Part shown: positions 11,568 to 21,407 of the stretch, one piece after another
Layout of the letters: the number at the start of each line of letters is the position of its first letter
Numbering within the stretch: the stretch's first letter is position 1
Notes under the pieces: model-generated
The model's database searches: none
What the model was told of the DNA's origin: nothing
What the model saw: only the letters and a program-made list of their open reading frames with translations
Made by a program: the position numbers and the translations under genes
Assembly: GCA_038363005.1 (NCBI GenBank)
Contig: JBBQBI010000030.1
Coordinates: forward strand, 1 to 49,834
Direction of reading: 5' to 3'
Origin: JAKOWB01 sp038363005
GTDB taxonomy: Bacteria > Pseudomonadota > Alphaproteobacteria > Kiloniellales > JACOMY01
DNA: 49,834 bases

Positions 11568-12323
11568 ATGAACACGCAAGTTGCCGATCCCGCCCTCAGC
11601 CTGCGCCAGGCGCGCATCGACCTGGCGGCGCTGCACCGCATCGCTGCCGGGCTGGGCTGGAGCGAGTCTGTCGTCAACCACATGACCTTCATGCCGCCGG
11701 GGGCCGACGACCGCTTCCTGGTGATCCGCTATGGCACCCACTGGGCCGAGGCGCGGGCCAGCGACTTCCTGCTGGTCGACCTGGACGGCAAGATCCTGGA
11801 GGGCGAGGGCGAGACCGAGATGTCGGCCATCGCCATCCACGGACCGATCCACCGCCTGGCGCCGCAGGCCCGCTGCATCCTGCACACCCATCAGCCCAGC
11901 ATCACGCCGCTGACCGCGATCAAGGGCATGCGGATCGAGATGGTGCACCAGGACGCCGCGCTGTTCCACGGCATCACCAACTACGACGAGGCCTATGGCG
12001 ACGTGCCGACCGGCGCCAGCGTCGGCGTGGCGCTGGCCAAGGAACTGGGCAGCGCCCAGGTGCTGATGATGGCGAGCCATGGGCCGCTGATCGCCAGCGA
12101 GTCCATCCCGCGCGCCTTCGCCCTGCTCTATTACCTCGACCGCATCTGCGCCCTGCAGCTGGGGGCGCTGCAGACCGGGCTGCCGCTGCAGACCCTGACG
12201 CCGGAGCAGGCCGCCAAGATGGCGCCGCTGGTCCAGAGCATCTACCTGGGGCGCGAGGCCGAGCTGCACTTCAACGCCCGCAAGCGGCTGCTCGACCGCG
12301 CCGGCGAGGATTACGCCCAATAG
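11568..12323 (+). CDS. Class II aldolase/adducin-domain protein
   Basis: A cytoplasmic metal-dependent sugar-phosphate aldolase-like protein of 251 residues. The fold signature is clear: NHMTFMPPGADDRFLVIRYG near the N-terminus, then the zinc-ligand segment LHTHQPS around residue 105, and a later segment with a further conserved region ASHGPL. Members include fuculose-phosphate and ribulose-phosphate enzymes, but also many of unknown substrate, so no reaction is assigned. It ends one base before the DadA-like gene, so the two are probably co-transcribed and may act on related amino or hydroxy acids (inference). Both genes interrupt the conserved infC-rpmI order. Confidence 0.85.
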   Translation: MNTQVADPALSLRQARIDLAALHRIAAGLGWSESVVNHMTFMPPGADDRFLVIRYGTHWAEARASDFLLVDLDGKILEGEGETEMSAIAIHGPIHRLAPQARCILHTHQPSITPLTAIKGMRIEMVHQDAALFHGITNYDEAYGDVPTGASVGVALAKELGSAQVLMMASHGPLIASESIPRAFALLYYLDRICALQLGALQTGLPLQTLTPEQAAKMAPLVQSIYLGREAELHFNARKRLLDRAGEDYAQ

Positions 12324-12324
12324 C

Positions 12325-13599
12325 ATGCGCATCGCGGTCATCGGCGGCGGGCTGATCGGCGTCGCCACGGCCTACGCGCTGGCAAAGCGCGGTCAGTCCG
12401 TCGTGCTGTTCGAGCGCCACCCCGACTTGGCCGGGGAGGCCAGTCATGCCAACGGCGGCCTGCTGACGCCGAGCCAGGGCGACCCCTGGAACGCGCCCGG
12501 CATCCTGGGCGTGCTGCTGCGCTCGCTGGGGCGCGAGGATTCGGCGGTCCTGCTGCGACTACGCGCGGTGCCGCGCCTGGCGCGCTGGGGCCTCAGGTTC
12601 CTGCGCAATGCGACGCCGGCGATCTATCGCGCCACCACTGAGTCGCAGACCCGCCTGGCGGTTTACAGCCACCAGCGCCTGCAGGCGCTGACCGCCGAAC
12701 TGGGCCTGGCCTTCGACCAGTCGAGCGTCGGCACCCTGAAGATCTACCGCGATGCCGCCTCGCTTGACCGCGCCACCGCCCTGGCCGAGCAGGTGCGGCC
12801 GCTGGGCGTGCCCTTCCGCCGACTGACAGCCAGCCAGCTGACCGAGGTCGAACCGGCGCTGGGCTTCGCCGCCAGCGGCCTGGTCGGCGGCCTGCACTTC
12901 CCCGACGACATGGCCGGCGACGCCCGGCTGTTCAGCCTGCGCCTGGGCGAGGCCGCGGTGGCGGCCGGCGTGGACCTGCGACTGGGCACCGCCGTCACCG
13001 GCTTCGAGCGGCAGGGCGGCCGCGTCAGCGCGGTGCTGACCGCCGCCGGGCGTGAAGCGGTGGAGGGCGTGGTGCTCTGCGGCGGCGTCGGCAGCCCGGC
13101 GCTGGCGCGGCGGCTCGGTGTCCGCCTGCCGATCGCCCCGGTGAAGGGCTATTCCATCACCTTCGACGTCCCTTCATCCCGATGGGGCCAGGCGGGCCTG
13201 CCGACCCAGCCGGTGGTGGATGATGGGCGCCACATCGCAGTGACCCCACTGGGCCGCCGCCTGCGCTTCGTCGGCACCGCCGAGTTCACCGGCGAGGACC
13301 GCTCGATCAACCTGGCCCGCATCGCCAACCTGGTGCGCACCGCCGAGGGGCTCTATCCGCAGCTCAAGGAGGCGCTGAAGGGCCAGGAGGGTTTCCCCTG
13401 GGCCTGCCTGCGACCCATGACGCCCGACTGCCTGCCGATCCTGGGCGCCAGCCCGGTCGCCAACCTCTGGATCAACAGCGGCCACAGCTACCTGGGGTGG
13501 ACCACCGGGGCGGGCGCCGCCGAGGCGGTGGCCGACCTGGTGTCGGGGGAGCGGCCGGCAGTGGAGCTGGGGGCTTACAGCCTGCGGCGCTTTAGCTAG
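12325..13599 (+). CDS. FAD-dependent oxidoreductase, D-amino-acid dehydrogenase (DadA) type
   Basis: A 424-residue DAO-family flavoprotein. The N-terminal FAD-binding motif VIGGGLIGVATA is at residues 4-15, followed by an acidic strand end (LFERH) and the family phrase EASHANGGLLTPSQGDPWNAPG. The C-terminal segment RPMTPDCLPILG and the following NSGHSYLGWTTGAG are typical of DadA-like dehydrogenases, which oxidise D-amino acids and pass electrons to the respiratory chain. The start is one base after the aldolase stop, so the genes form a two-gene unit. The substrate may be another amine (glycine oxidase and related enzymes share the fold). Confidence 0.85.
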   Translation: MRIAVIGGGLIGVATAYALAKRGQSVVLFERHPDLAGEASHANGGLLTPSQGDPWNAPGILGVLLRSLGREDSAVLLRLRAVPRLARWGLRFLRNATPAIYRATTESQTRLAVYSHQRLQALTAELGLAFDQSSVGTLKIYRDAASLDRATALAEQVRPLGVPFRRLTASQLTEVEPALGFAASGLVGGLHFPDDMAGDARLFSLRLGEAAVAAGVDLRLGTAVTGFERQGGRVSAVLTAAGREAVEGVVLCGGVGSPALARRLGVRLPIAPVKGYSITFDVPSSRWGQAGLPTQPVVDDGRHIAVTPLGRRLRFVGTAEFTGEDRSINLARIANLVRTAEGLYPQLKEALKGQEGFPWACLRPMTPDCLPILGASPVANLWINSGHSYLGWTTGAGAAEAVADLVSGERPAVELGAYSLRRFS

Positions 13600-13602
13600 G
13601 TT

Positions 13603-13748
13603 CCCTTCTCCCCCAGCGGGAGAAGGTGGCGGCGCAGCCGCCGGATGAGGGGGATCTATGCGACTGGACAGGGCGGCATAGCCCCCCTCACCCGGCACGC
13701 ATCGCTCCGCTCGCGCGCCACCCTCTCCCGCTGAGGGGGAGAGGGGGA
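13603..13748. repeat. Intergenic palindromic repeat, family B, copy 1
   Basis: Begins with a 9-bp hairpin (CCTTCTCCC 13604-13612, GGGAGAAGG 13618-13626), then GTGGCGGCGCAGCCGCCGGATGAGG, a variable middle, and the opposing arm CCCTCACCCGGCACGCATCGCT through CTCTCCCGCTGAGGGGGAGAGG. The same element is at 46826-46974. It separates the dadA-like gene from the rpmI leader. Confidence 0.85.
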
Positions 13749-13875
13749 TACAGCTTGCCTTTCCCCCGGCGCCCCCCTATAAACCCGCCCCTTGCCGTCC
13801 TTCTGGAGCGGTCGCCGGGCTTTGGCATGCCTGGGTGGCCCTTGGATGGTGGACCCTCTTTCGAAAGGACATGAA

Positions 13876-14076
13876 ATGCCAAAGATGAAGACCAAAAGTG
13901 GCGCCAAGAAGCGCTTCAAGATCACCGGTACCGGCAAGGTCATGGCCGCCGCGGCGCACAAGCGCCACCGTCTCATCAGCAAGCCCAAGCAGATGAAGCG
14001 CAAGGCGCGCGGCACCTTCGTGCTGTTCGAGGGCGACGCGCGCGTCGTCCGCAAGTACTTCCTGCCGAACGGCTGA
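13876..14076 (+). CDS. rpmI: 50S ribosomal protein L35
   Basis: A 66-residue, highly basic large-subunit protein. It begins MPKMKTKSGAKKRFK and ends VRKYFLPNG, the full length of the L35 family. The start at 13876 follows GAAAGGA at a proper distance; an overlapping ATG at 13871 is out of frame. It precedes rplT by 17 bases, the usual L35-L20 pair. In E. coli and B. subtilis this operon is controlled through IF3 or L20; the region upstream here (13749-13875) shows no obvious conserved leader fold to me. Confidence 0.97.
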   Translation: MPKMKTKSGAKKRFKITGTGKVMAAAAHKRHRLISKPKQMKRKARGTFVLFEGDARVVRKYFLPNG

Positions 14077-14093
14077 GCTAGGAGACACCGCAC

Positions 14094-14453
14094 ATGGCAC
14101 GCGTCAAGCGGGGCGTCACTTCGCACGCCCGCCACAAGAAGATCCTGGGTCTGGCCAAGGGCTACCGGGGTCGTTCCTCCACCAACATCCGGCCGGCGAT
14201 CGAGCGCGTCGAAAAGGCGCTGCGCTACGCCTACCGCGACCGTCGCGTCCGCAAGCGCAACTTCCGCGCCCTGTGGATCCAGCGCATCAACGCCGGCGTG
14301 CGCGAGCACGGCCTGACCTATTCCCGCTTCATCGACGGTCTGAAGAAGGCCGGCATCGAGCTGGACCGCAAGGTCATGTCGGACATCGCCACGCACGAGC
14401 CGGCGTCGTTTAAGGCCTTGGTCGAGCGGGCTCAGGCGGCCCTGGCCAAGTAG
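14094..14453 (+). CDS. rplT: 50S ribosomal protein L20
   Basis: A 119-residue primary 23S rRNA-binding protein needed for early 50S assembly. It starts MARVKRGVTSHARHKKILGLAKGYRGR and carries the conserved LWIQRINAGVREHGLTYSRFIDGL segment of the C-terminal globular domain. A good AGGAGA lies before the ATG. It is co-transcribed with rpmI and followed by pheS after 86 bases. Confidence 0.98.
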   Translation: MARVKRGVTSHARHKKILGLAKGYRGRSSTNIRPAIERVEKALRYAYRDRRVRKRNFRALWIQRINAGVREHGLTYSRFIDGLKKAGIELDRKVMSDIATHEPASFKALVERAQAALAK

Positions 14454-14539
14454 TCTTTTCCGGCTAACGCTGCCTTAGTCCCGCGCCGCGCCCGCCAGGC
14501 GGCGAGGGCGGTGCTGTCGTCACGCACCAGGGAAGTCCG

Positions 14540-15610
14540 ATGCAGGATCTGGCGGAACTCAAGACGAGCCTTCTGGCCGAGGTCGCCCAGGCGGGCGACC
14601 TCGCGGCGCTCGACGCCGTGCGCGTCGCCGCGCTGGGCAAGAAGGGCCGCGTCACCGAGACGCTGAAGACCCTGGGCAGCCTGGCGCCGGACGAGCGCAA
14701 GGCCGCCGGCCAGGCGATCAACGAGGTCAAGGGCGCGGTCGAGGCCGCGCTGGAGGCCCGCAAGGCCGACCTGGCCGAAGCGGCGCTGACCGCCCGGCTG
14801 GAAGCCGAGCGCCTCGACGTCTCGCTGCCGGCCCGGCCCTTCGCCGTCGGCCACCTGCACCCGATCAGCCAGACCATCGAAGAACTGATCGCCATCTTCG
14901 GCGAGATGGGCTTCCGCTGGGCCGAGGGGCCGCACATCGAGGACGACTTCAACAACTTCACGGCGTTGAACATCCCCGAGGACCACCCGGCCCGCCAGGA
15001 CCACGACACCTTCTACCTGCGTCCCGATGCCGAGGGCCGCAGGAAGGTGCTGCGCACCCACACCTCGCCGGTGCAGATCCGCACCATGCTGGCCGAGAAG
15101 CCGCCGATCCGCATCATCTGCCCCGGCCGCACCTTCCGCAGCGACCACGACGCCACCCACAGCCCGATGTTCAACCAGGTCGAGGGGCTGGTGATCGACG
15201 AGGCGACGCACATGGGCCACCTGAAGGGCGCGCTGATCGACTTCCTGCGCGCCTTCTTCGGCGTCGAGGACCTGCCGGTGCGCTTCCGCCCCAGCTATTT
15301 CCCCTTCACCGAGCCCTCGGCCGAGGTCGACATCGGCTGCTCCAAGGAGGGCGGCCAGCTGAAGATCGGCGGCGGCAAGGACTGGCTGGAGATCCTGGGC
15401 TGCGGCATGGTCCACCCCAAGGTGCTGATCAACTGCGGCATCGATCCGACCAAGTACCAGGGCTTCGCCTTCGGCATGGGGATCGAGCGCATCGCCATGC
15501 TGAAGTACGGCATGCCGGACCTCAGGCCCTTCTACGAGAGCGACCTGCGCTGGCTGAAGCACTACGGCTTCCTGCCGCTCGACGTGCCCTCGATGGTGCG
15601 GGGGCTCTGA
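14540..15610 (+). CDS. pheS: Phenylalanine--tRNA ligase alpha subunit
   Basis: Catalytic subunit of the alpha2-beta2 phenylalanyl-tRNA synthetase. The 356-residue product has the N-terminal coiled-coil region (1-100) that contacts tRNA, class II motif 2 in ICPGRTFRSDHDATHSPMFNQVEGL and motif 3 in GFAFGMGIERIAMLKYG near the C-terminus. The start follows AGGGAAG. The 86-base gap from rplT holds no Phe-rich leader peptide that I can see. pheT starts one base after the stop, so the subunits are translationally coupled. Confidence 0.98.
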   Translation: MQDLAELKTSLLAEVAQAGDLAALDAVRVAALGKKGRVTETLKTLGSLAPDERKAAGQAINEVKGAVEAALEARKADLAEAALTARLEAERLDVSLPARPFAVGHLHPISQTIEELIAIFGEMGFRWAEGPHIEDDFNNFTALNIPEDHPARQDHDTFYLRPDAEGRRKVLRTHTSPVQIRTMLAEKPPIRIICPGRTFRSDHDATHSPMFNQVEGLVIDEATHMGHLKGALIDFLRAFFGVEDLPVRFRPSYFPFTEPSAEVDIGCSKEGGQLKIGGGKDWLEILGCGMVHPKVLINCGIDPTKYQGFAFGMGIERIAMLKYGMPDLRPFYESDLRWLKHYGFLPLDVPSMVRGL

Positions 15611-15611
15611 G

Positions 15612-18014
15612 ATGAAATTCACGCTCTCCTGGCTGAAGGATCACCTTGAGACCAGCGCCACGCTGGAGCAGATCGTCGCCAAGCTCTCGCTCATCGGCCT
15701 GGAGGTCGAGGGGGTCGAGGACCCGGCGGCGAAGCTGCTGCCCTTCACCGTCGCCCGTGTCATCGAGGCCAAGCAGCATCCCAATGCCGATCGCCTGCGG
15801 GTCTGCCGCGTCGAGACGGCGCAAGGCGAGGTGCAGGTGGTCTGCGGCGCGCCCAACGCGCGCACCGGCATGTGGGCGGTCTTCGCGCCAGCCGGCAGCT
15901 TCATTCCCGGCGCCGGCATCACCCTGACGCCGGGCGTAATTCGTGGCGAGCAGTCGAACGGCATGCTGGTCTCGGAGCGCGAGATGGGGCTGTCGGACGA
16001 GCACGACGGCATCATTGACCTGCAGGAACCGGCACCGATCGGCACGCCGCTGGCGGACATCCTCGGGCTGAACGACCCGGTGATCGAGGTCGCCATCACG
16101 CCGAACCACGCCGAGGCGCTGGGCGTGCGCGCCATCGCCCGCGACCTGGCCGCCGCCGGCCTGGGCACCCTGAAGCCGCTCGACACCAGCGCCATCGCCG
16201 GCAGCTACGACAGCCCGCTCAGGTGGCGCATCGAGTCCGGCGCGGCCGAGACCTACTGCCCCTATGTCGCCGGGCGGCACTTCCGCGGCGTCAAGAACGG
16301 CCCCAGCCCGAAGTGGCTGCAGGACCGACTGCGCGCCATCGGGCTGCGCCCCATCTCGGCGCTGGTCGACATCACCAACTACGTGACCTTCGACCTGAAC
16401 CGGCCGCTGCACGTTTTCGACGCCAGCAAGGTGAGCGGCGACCCCACCATGCGCCTGGCCCGCGACGGCGAGCAGGTTCTGGCGCTGGACGGCAAGACCT
16501 ATCGCCTCGACCCCTCGATCCTGGTGATCGCCGACGAGCGCGCGCCGGAAGCCATCGCCGGCATCATGGGCGGCGAGGAGACCGGCTGCACCGAGGCCAC
16601 CACCGAGGTCTTCCTGGAGGTCGCTTACTTCGACCCCATCCTGGTGCAGCGCGCCGGCCGCAAGCTGGGCGTCACCTCGGACGCGCGCTATCGCTTCGAA
16701 CGTGGCCTGGACCCGGAGTCCTGCCGCTGGGGCGTGGAGATCGCCGCCCGGCTGATCCTTGAGCTCTGCGGCGGTGAGGCCAGCCGCCCGGTAGCGGCCG
16801 GCACCCTGCCCCGCCCGGAGAAGCGCGTGACCCTGCGGCCGGAGCGCGTCGCCACGCTGGGCGGCGTCGCCGTGCCGGCGGCCGAGCAGCAGGCCATCCT
16901 GGAGCGCCTGGGCTTCGTCGTGACGCAGCGCGACGCGCTGCTGGAGGCCCTGGTGCCGAGCTGGCGCCCCGACATCGACGGCGAGGCCGACCTGGTGGAG
17001 GAGGTGCTGCGCATCAAGGGCTACGCGGCCATCCCGGCGGTCTCCCTGCCGCGCGGCCACGCCCTGCCCGAGGCGGTGCTGACCGAGACCCAGCGGCGCC
17101 GCACGCAGATCCGCCAGACCCTGGCCTGGCGCGGCCTGGAGGAGGTAGTGACCTTCTCCTTCATGGACGGCCGTGTCGCTGCCAATTTCGGCGGCGTGCC
17201 CGACAAGCTGACCTTGGACAACCCCATCTCGGCCGAACTCGACGTCATGCGCCCGACGATCCTGGGCAACCTGGCAGAAGCCGCCGCGCGCAACGCCGAT
17301 CGCGGCTTCCCCGACGCGGCGCTGTTCGAGCTGGGCTCGATCTACCGCGACGACACGCCCGACGGCGAGATCCTGACCGCGACCGGCCTGCGGGCCGGTG
17401 CTGGCAGCCCGCGCCACTGGGCCGGCGGCGCCCGCCCGGTCGATGCCTTCGACGCCAAGGGCGACGTGCTGGCGGCGCTGCAGATGCTCGGCGCGCCGGT
17501 GGACAACCTGGTGGTTTCGACCGACGCGCCGGCCTGGTACCACCCCGGCCGCAGTGGCGCGCTGCGCCTGGGGCCGACCGTGGTGGCCTGGTTCGGCGAG
17601 TTGCACCCGCGCGTTGCCCGGGCGCTGGACCTGAAGGGTCCGATCGCCGCCTTCGAGCTGTTCGTCGAGGCCATCCCGAAGCCCAAGGCCAGCAAGCAGG
17701 GCAAGCTGAAGCCGCCGCCGAAGCTGCCGCCCTTCCAGCCGCTGGTGCGCGACTTCGCCTTCCTGGTGGAGGCCGCGGTCCCGGCCGAGAAGCTGCTGCG
17801 CGCCGCCAAGGGCGCCGACCGAGCGCTGATCGTGGGCGTCGAGGTCTTCGACCTCTACCAGGGCCAGGGCGTGCCGGCCGGGCAGAAGTCGCTGGCGCTC
17901 GCGGTCACCCTGCAGCCGGCCGCGGCGACCTTGACCGACAAGGAGATCGAGGCCGTGGCGGCGAAGATCGTCGCCGCCGTGACCAAGGCGACCGGCGCGA
18001 CGCTCAGGGGCTAG
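15612..18014 (+). CDS. pheT: Phenylalanine--tRNA ligase beta subunit
   Basis: The 800-residue beta subunit carries the editing site and tRNA-binding parts of phenylalanyl-tRNA synthetase. Visible domains are an EMAP/tRNA-binding domain (about 40-150, with KQHPNADRLRVCRVETAQGE), the B3/B4 editing domain (about 210-375), B5 (about 400-470), a catalytic-like core (470-680) and a C-terminal FDX-ACB anticodon-binding domain (about 705-800, PLVRDFAFLVEAAVPAEKL). Length is typical. It directly follows pheS and precedes a structured spacer of 357 bases before lepA. Confidence 0.97.
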   Translation: MKFTLSWLKDHLETSATLEQIVAKLSLIGLEVEGVEDPAAKLLPFTVARVIEAKQHPNADRLRVCRVETAQGEVQVVCGAPNARTGMWAVFAPAGSFIPGAGITLTPGVIRGEQSNGMLVSEREMGLSDEHDGIIDLQEPAPIGTPLADILGLNDPVIEVAITPNHAEALGVRAIARDLAAAGLGTLKPLDTSAIAGSYDSPLRWRIESGAAETYCPYVAGRHFRGVKNGPSPKWLQDRLRAIGLRPISALVDITNYVTFDLNRPLHVFDASKVSGDPTMRLARDGEQVLALDGKTYRLDPSILVIADERAPEAIAGIMGGEETGCTEATTEVFLEVAYFDPILVQRAGRKLGVTSDARYRFERGLDPESCRWGVEIAARLILELCGGEASRPVAAGTLPRPEKRVTLRPERVATLGGVAVPAAEQQAILERLGFVVTQRDALLEALVPSWRPDIDGEADLVEEVLRIKGYAAIPAVSLPRGHALPEAVLTETQRRRTQIRQTLAWRGLEEVVTFSFMDGRVAANFGGVPDKLTLDNPISAELDVMRPTILGNLAEAAARNADRGFPDAALFELGSIYRDDTPDGEILTATGLRAGAGSPRHWAGGARPVDAFDAKGDVLAALQMLGAPVDNLVVSTDAPAWYHPGRSGALRLGPTVVAWFGELHPRVARALDLKGPIAAFELFVEAIPKPKASKQGKLKPPPKLPPFQPLVRDFAFLVEAAVPAEKLLRAAKGADRALIVGVEVFDLYQGQGVPAGQKSLALAVTLQPAAATLTDKEIEAVAAKIVAAVTKATGATLRG

Positions 18015-18037
18015 GTTGGCAGCGCACTGGATTTCCG

Positions 18038-18069
18038 CGTCACCCTCGGGCTTGTCCCGAGGGTCCATG
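18038..18069. repeat. Short palindromic repeat, family C, copy 1
   Basis: ACCCTCGGG (18042-18050) and CCCGAGGGT (18056-18064) form a 9-bp stem with loop CTTGT. The same sequence occurs after lepA at 20193-20222. It lies 24 bases downstream of the pheT stop. Confidence 0.85.
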
Positions 18070-18082
18070 CCACGAAGCAAGA

Positions 18083-18287
18083 ACCCGCGCCCGCCAAAAG
18101 AAAACCCGTCCGCGCACGAGAGGGGTCAAGGGCGCGGACGGGTCCGAGGCACTGCCTTGGGTCATGCGGAACGCGCGTGGTTTGGGGGCCGTTGCGCGTT
18201 CCATGACCCTTTACGCGGGTGGCGCGGCGGCGGATCACCGGCCCGCGGCGTTTTTTTGCCGGCCGGCTTTTTTGCCCCAGCCGGCCG
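18083..18287. other. Structured spacer between pheT and lepA; possible small RNA and terminators
   Basis: The only gap over 300 bases (18015-18371). After the family C repeat it holds four possible stems. A perfect 12-bp stem pairs 18104-18115 with 18132-18143. A 14-bp stem with a two-base bulge pairs 18161-18176 with 18194-18207. A 7-bp ACCCGCG/CGCGGGT pair (18083-18089, 18214-18220) could enclose both as a three-way junction. A GC-rich stem pairs 18260-18266 with 18281-18287. Two T runs on the plus strand (18251-18257, 18268-18273) suggest termination of pheT transcripts. No coding frame with family resemblance was found. I do not recognise a known RNA family. Confidence 0.45.
18096..18143 (-). 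terminator. Candidate intrinsic terminator on the minus strand
   Basis: Read on the minus strand, the perfect 12-bp stem (18143-18132 with 18115-18104) is followed directly by a T-rich tail (complement of 18103-18096). No minus-strand gene lies upstream of it before lepA's divergent start, so it would end a non-coding transcript from the gap or from antisense to lepA. Confidence 0.45.
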
Positions 18288-18371
18288 CGCGGCATTGCGG
18301 GACGCGCCCCGCGCCCCTAGATTGCGGCGCCTTTCCAGCAGCCCCTGGCCGAAGCAGACCTTGAGTAGTCG

Positions 18372-20174
<1,803 letters not shown>

Positions 20175-20192
20175 GGGAACCGCCTCAGTCGC

Positions 20193-20280
20193 CGTCACCC
20201 TCGGGCTTGTCCCGAGGGTCCACCTCTCCGTCGAAGCCAACGTCCGCATGGATGCTCGGAACAAGTCCGAGCATGACGGA
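20193..20280. repeat. Paired palindromic repeat, family C, copy 2, between convergent genes
   Basis: Two hairpins: ACCCTCGGG/CCCGAGGGT (20197-20205, 20211-20219) and ATGCTCGGA/TCCGAGCAT (20252-20260, 20266-20274), each with a five-base loop. The loops CTTGT and ACAAG are complementary, as in an inverted pair of one ancestral unit. The site lies between the stops of lepA and the C45-type gene and could work as a two-way terminator. Confidence 0.82.
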
Positions 20281-20283
20281 GTG

Positions 20284-21270
20284 CTATTGGCGTGGGAATG
20301 CGTACTGGTGCCTGTAGCTACCTTCCTCGAACCGCCCGAAGCCCTGCCGCCAGGTCTTGCCCGGCCAGATGTAGTCCACCACACCCTCGGCCGGGCGATA
20401 GACGGCGCTGTAGAGCGTGACGAAGCGGTGTTCGAAATCCAGGTTGTAGAGCGGCGGCCGCAGGAAGCCCTGCGCCATGGCGTCGAGTGACGGCGCTTCG
20501 TCCAGTAGCCGCGCCACCGCGGCCTGGCGTTCCACTGTGCAGCCAGCCGTGTCGGCGGCGGGCCAGACCGGCGCCTCCTGGTGATTGGTCACGGCGCGGG
20601 CGGTGCTCACCGCCGGCGCGCGGTCGGCGCCGAGGTAGAGCGTGGCGTGCCTGCCCGCGGCGTCCAGCAGCGTCACGTTCTGCGCCATGGTGATGGGCAC
20701 GCGGGTCAGCACCGCCACCGCCTCGTCCAGCGAGGCGCAGGTTTCCAGCACATAGCGCAGCACCAGCAGCACCGGGAAGCCGATACCCTGGGCGGGGCGG
20801 CCGCCGAAGGTCAGGCTGGCGACCAGGCCGTCCTCGTTCATGCCATCCAGGCAGCCCCAGGCGGCGTCGGACATGACGATGCAGCGGCGGCCGAACCAGG
20901 CGCTCATCTCAATCCGGCCATCGCAGATCGCGGGATCGAAGTCGTAGTTGCGCACCAGCGCCGGGCCGCTGGCCCCCAGCCAAACCCCCTGGCTGCAGCC
21001 GACGATCACCGGCGGCGGGTTCCACAGCGTCAGGCAGCGTCGCGCGACCGGGTCGTCACCGGCGAACGCCGTCACGCGCTCGTAGACGGGCAGCAGCTCG
21101 GGCATCCAGCGGGCGAGCTGGGCGCGGCCTTCCGCCTCGCTCGGCCGCGCCTCCAGGCCCTGCTTCAGGTACCAGTCCCGGGTCGCTGGCCAGCTGGACT
21201 GGAAGGCGGCTTGCCAGGCGGGACCAGGCAGGGCTTCGGCGGTGGCGGTGAAGGTCTTGGCGCAGGTCAT
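20284..21270 (-). CDS. C45-family autoproteolytic acyltransferase/hydrolase-like protein
   Basis: A 328-residue protein resembling the acyl-CoA:6-aminopenicillanate acyltransferase group of N-terminal-nucleophile hydrolases. The key region is VIVGCSQGVWLGASGPALVRNYDFDP: C92 would become the N-terminal nucleophile after self-cleavage, and the RNYDFDP phrase (106-112) matches the family's substrate-site strand. GCLDGMNEDGLVASLTFGG follows, as in relatives. The ATG at 21270 gives an N-terminal pro-segment of 91 residues. Natural substrates in non-fungal members are mostly unknown (amide or peptide bonds). It is divergent from the Nudix gene and has no signal peptide. Confidence 0.72.
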   Translation of the reverse strand: MTCAKTFTATAEALPGPAWQAAFQSSWPATRDWYLKQGLEARPSEAEGRAQLARWMPELLPVYERVTAFAGDDPVARRCLTLWNPPPVIVGCSQGVWLGASGPALVRNYDFDPAICDGRIEMSAWFGRRCIVMSDAAWGCLDGMNEDGLVASLTFGGRPAQGIGFPVLLVLRYVLETCASLDEAVAVLTRVPITMAQNVTLLDAAGRHATLYLGADRAPAVSTARAVTNHQEAPVWPAADTAGCTVERQAAVARLLDEAPSLDAMAQGFLRPPLYNLDFEHRFVTLYSAVYRPAEGVVDYIWPGKTWRQGFGRFEEGSYRHQYAFPRQ

Positions 21271-21407
21271 GGCCCCAGGCTGCCGAATTTACGGCTAGTC
21301 TGCCAAGCGTCGTGGTGCTGGCGCGGGCGACTATCCAGAAAGTTGATAGCGCTGCGATGGGACTCGATAACGATCTTTTGATCGAAACTATCCAGGAGGT
21401 TGAGAGA

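Noticed and set aside
11338..13760. Insertion sequence carrying the aldolase and dadA-like genes
   Set aside because: The repeats on the two sides belong to different families, no transposase is present and no target duplication is visible.
14454..14539. Phe-rich leader peptide or T-box before pheS
   Set aside because: No run of Phe codons and no T-box anti-terminator sequence in the 86 bases.
15522..18080. Open frame of about 850 codons opposite pheT
   Set aside because: Antisense to a complete pheT, with low-complexity sequence and no recognisable domain.
18015..18371. Signal recognition particle RNA or 6S RNA in the gap
   Set aside because: The conserved SRP loop sequence is absent, and the stem layout does not match the long open bubble of 6S RNA.
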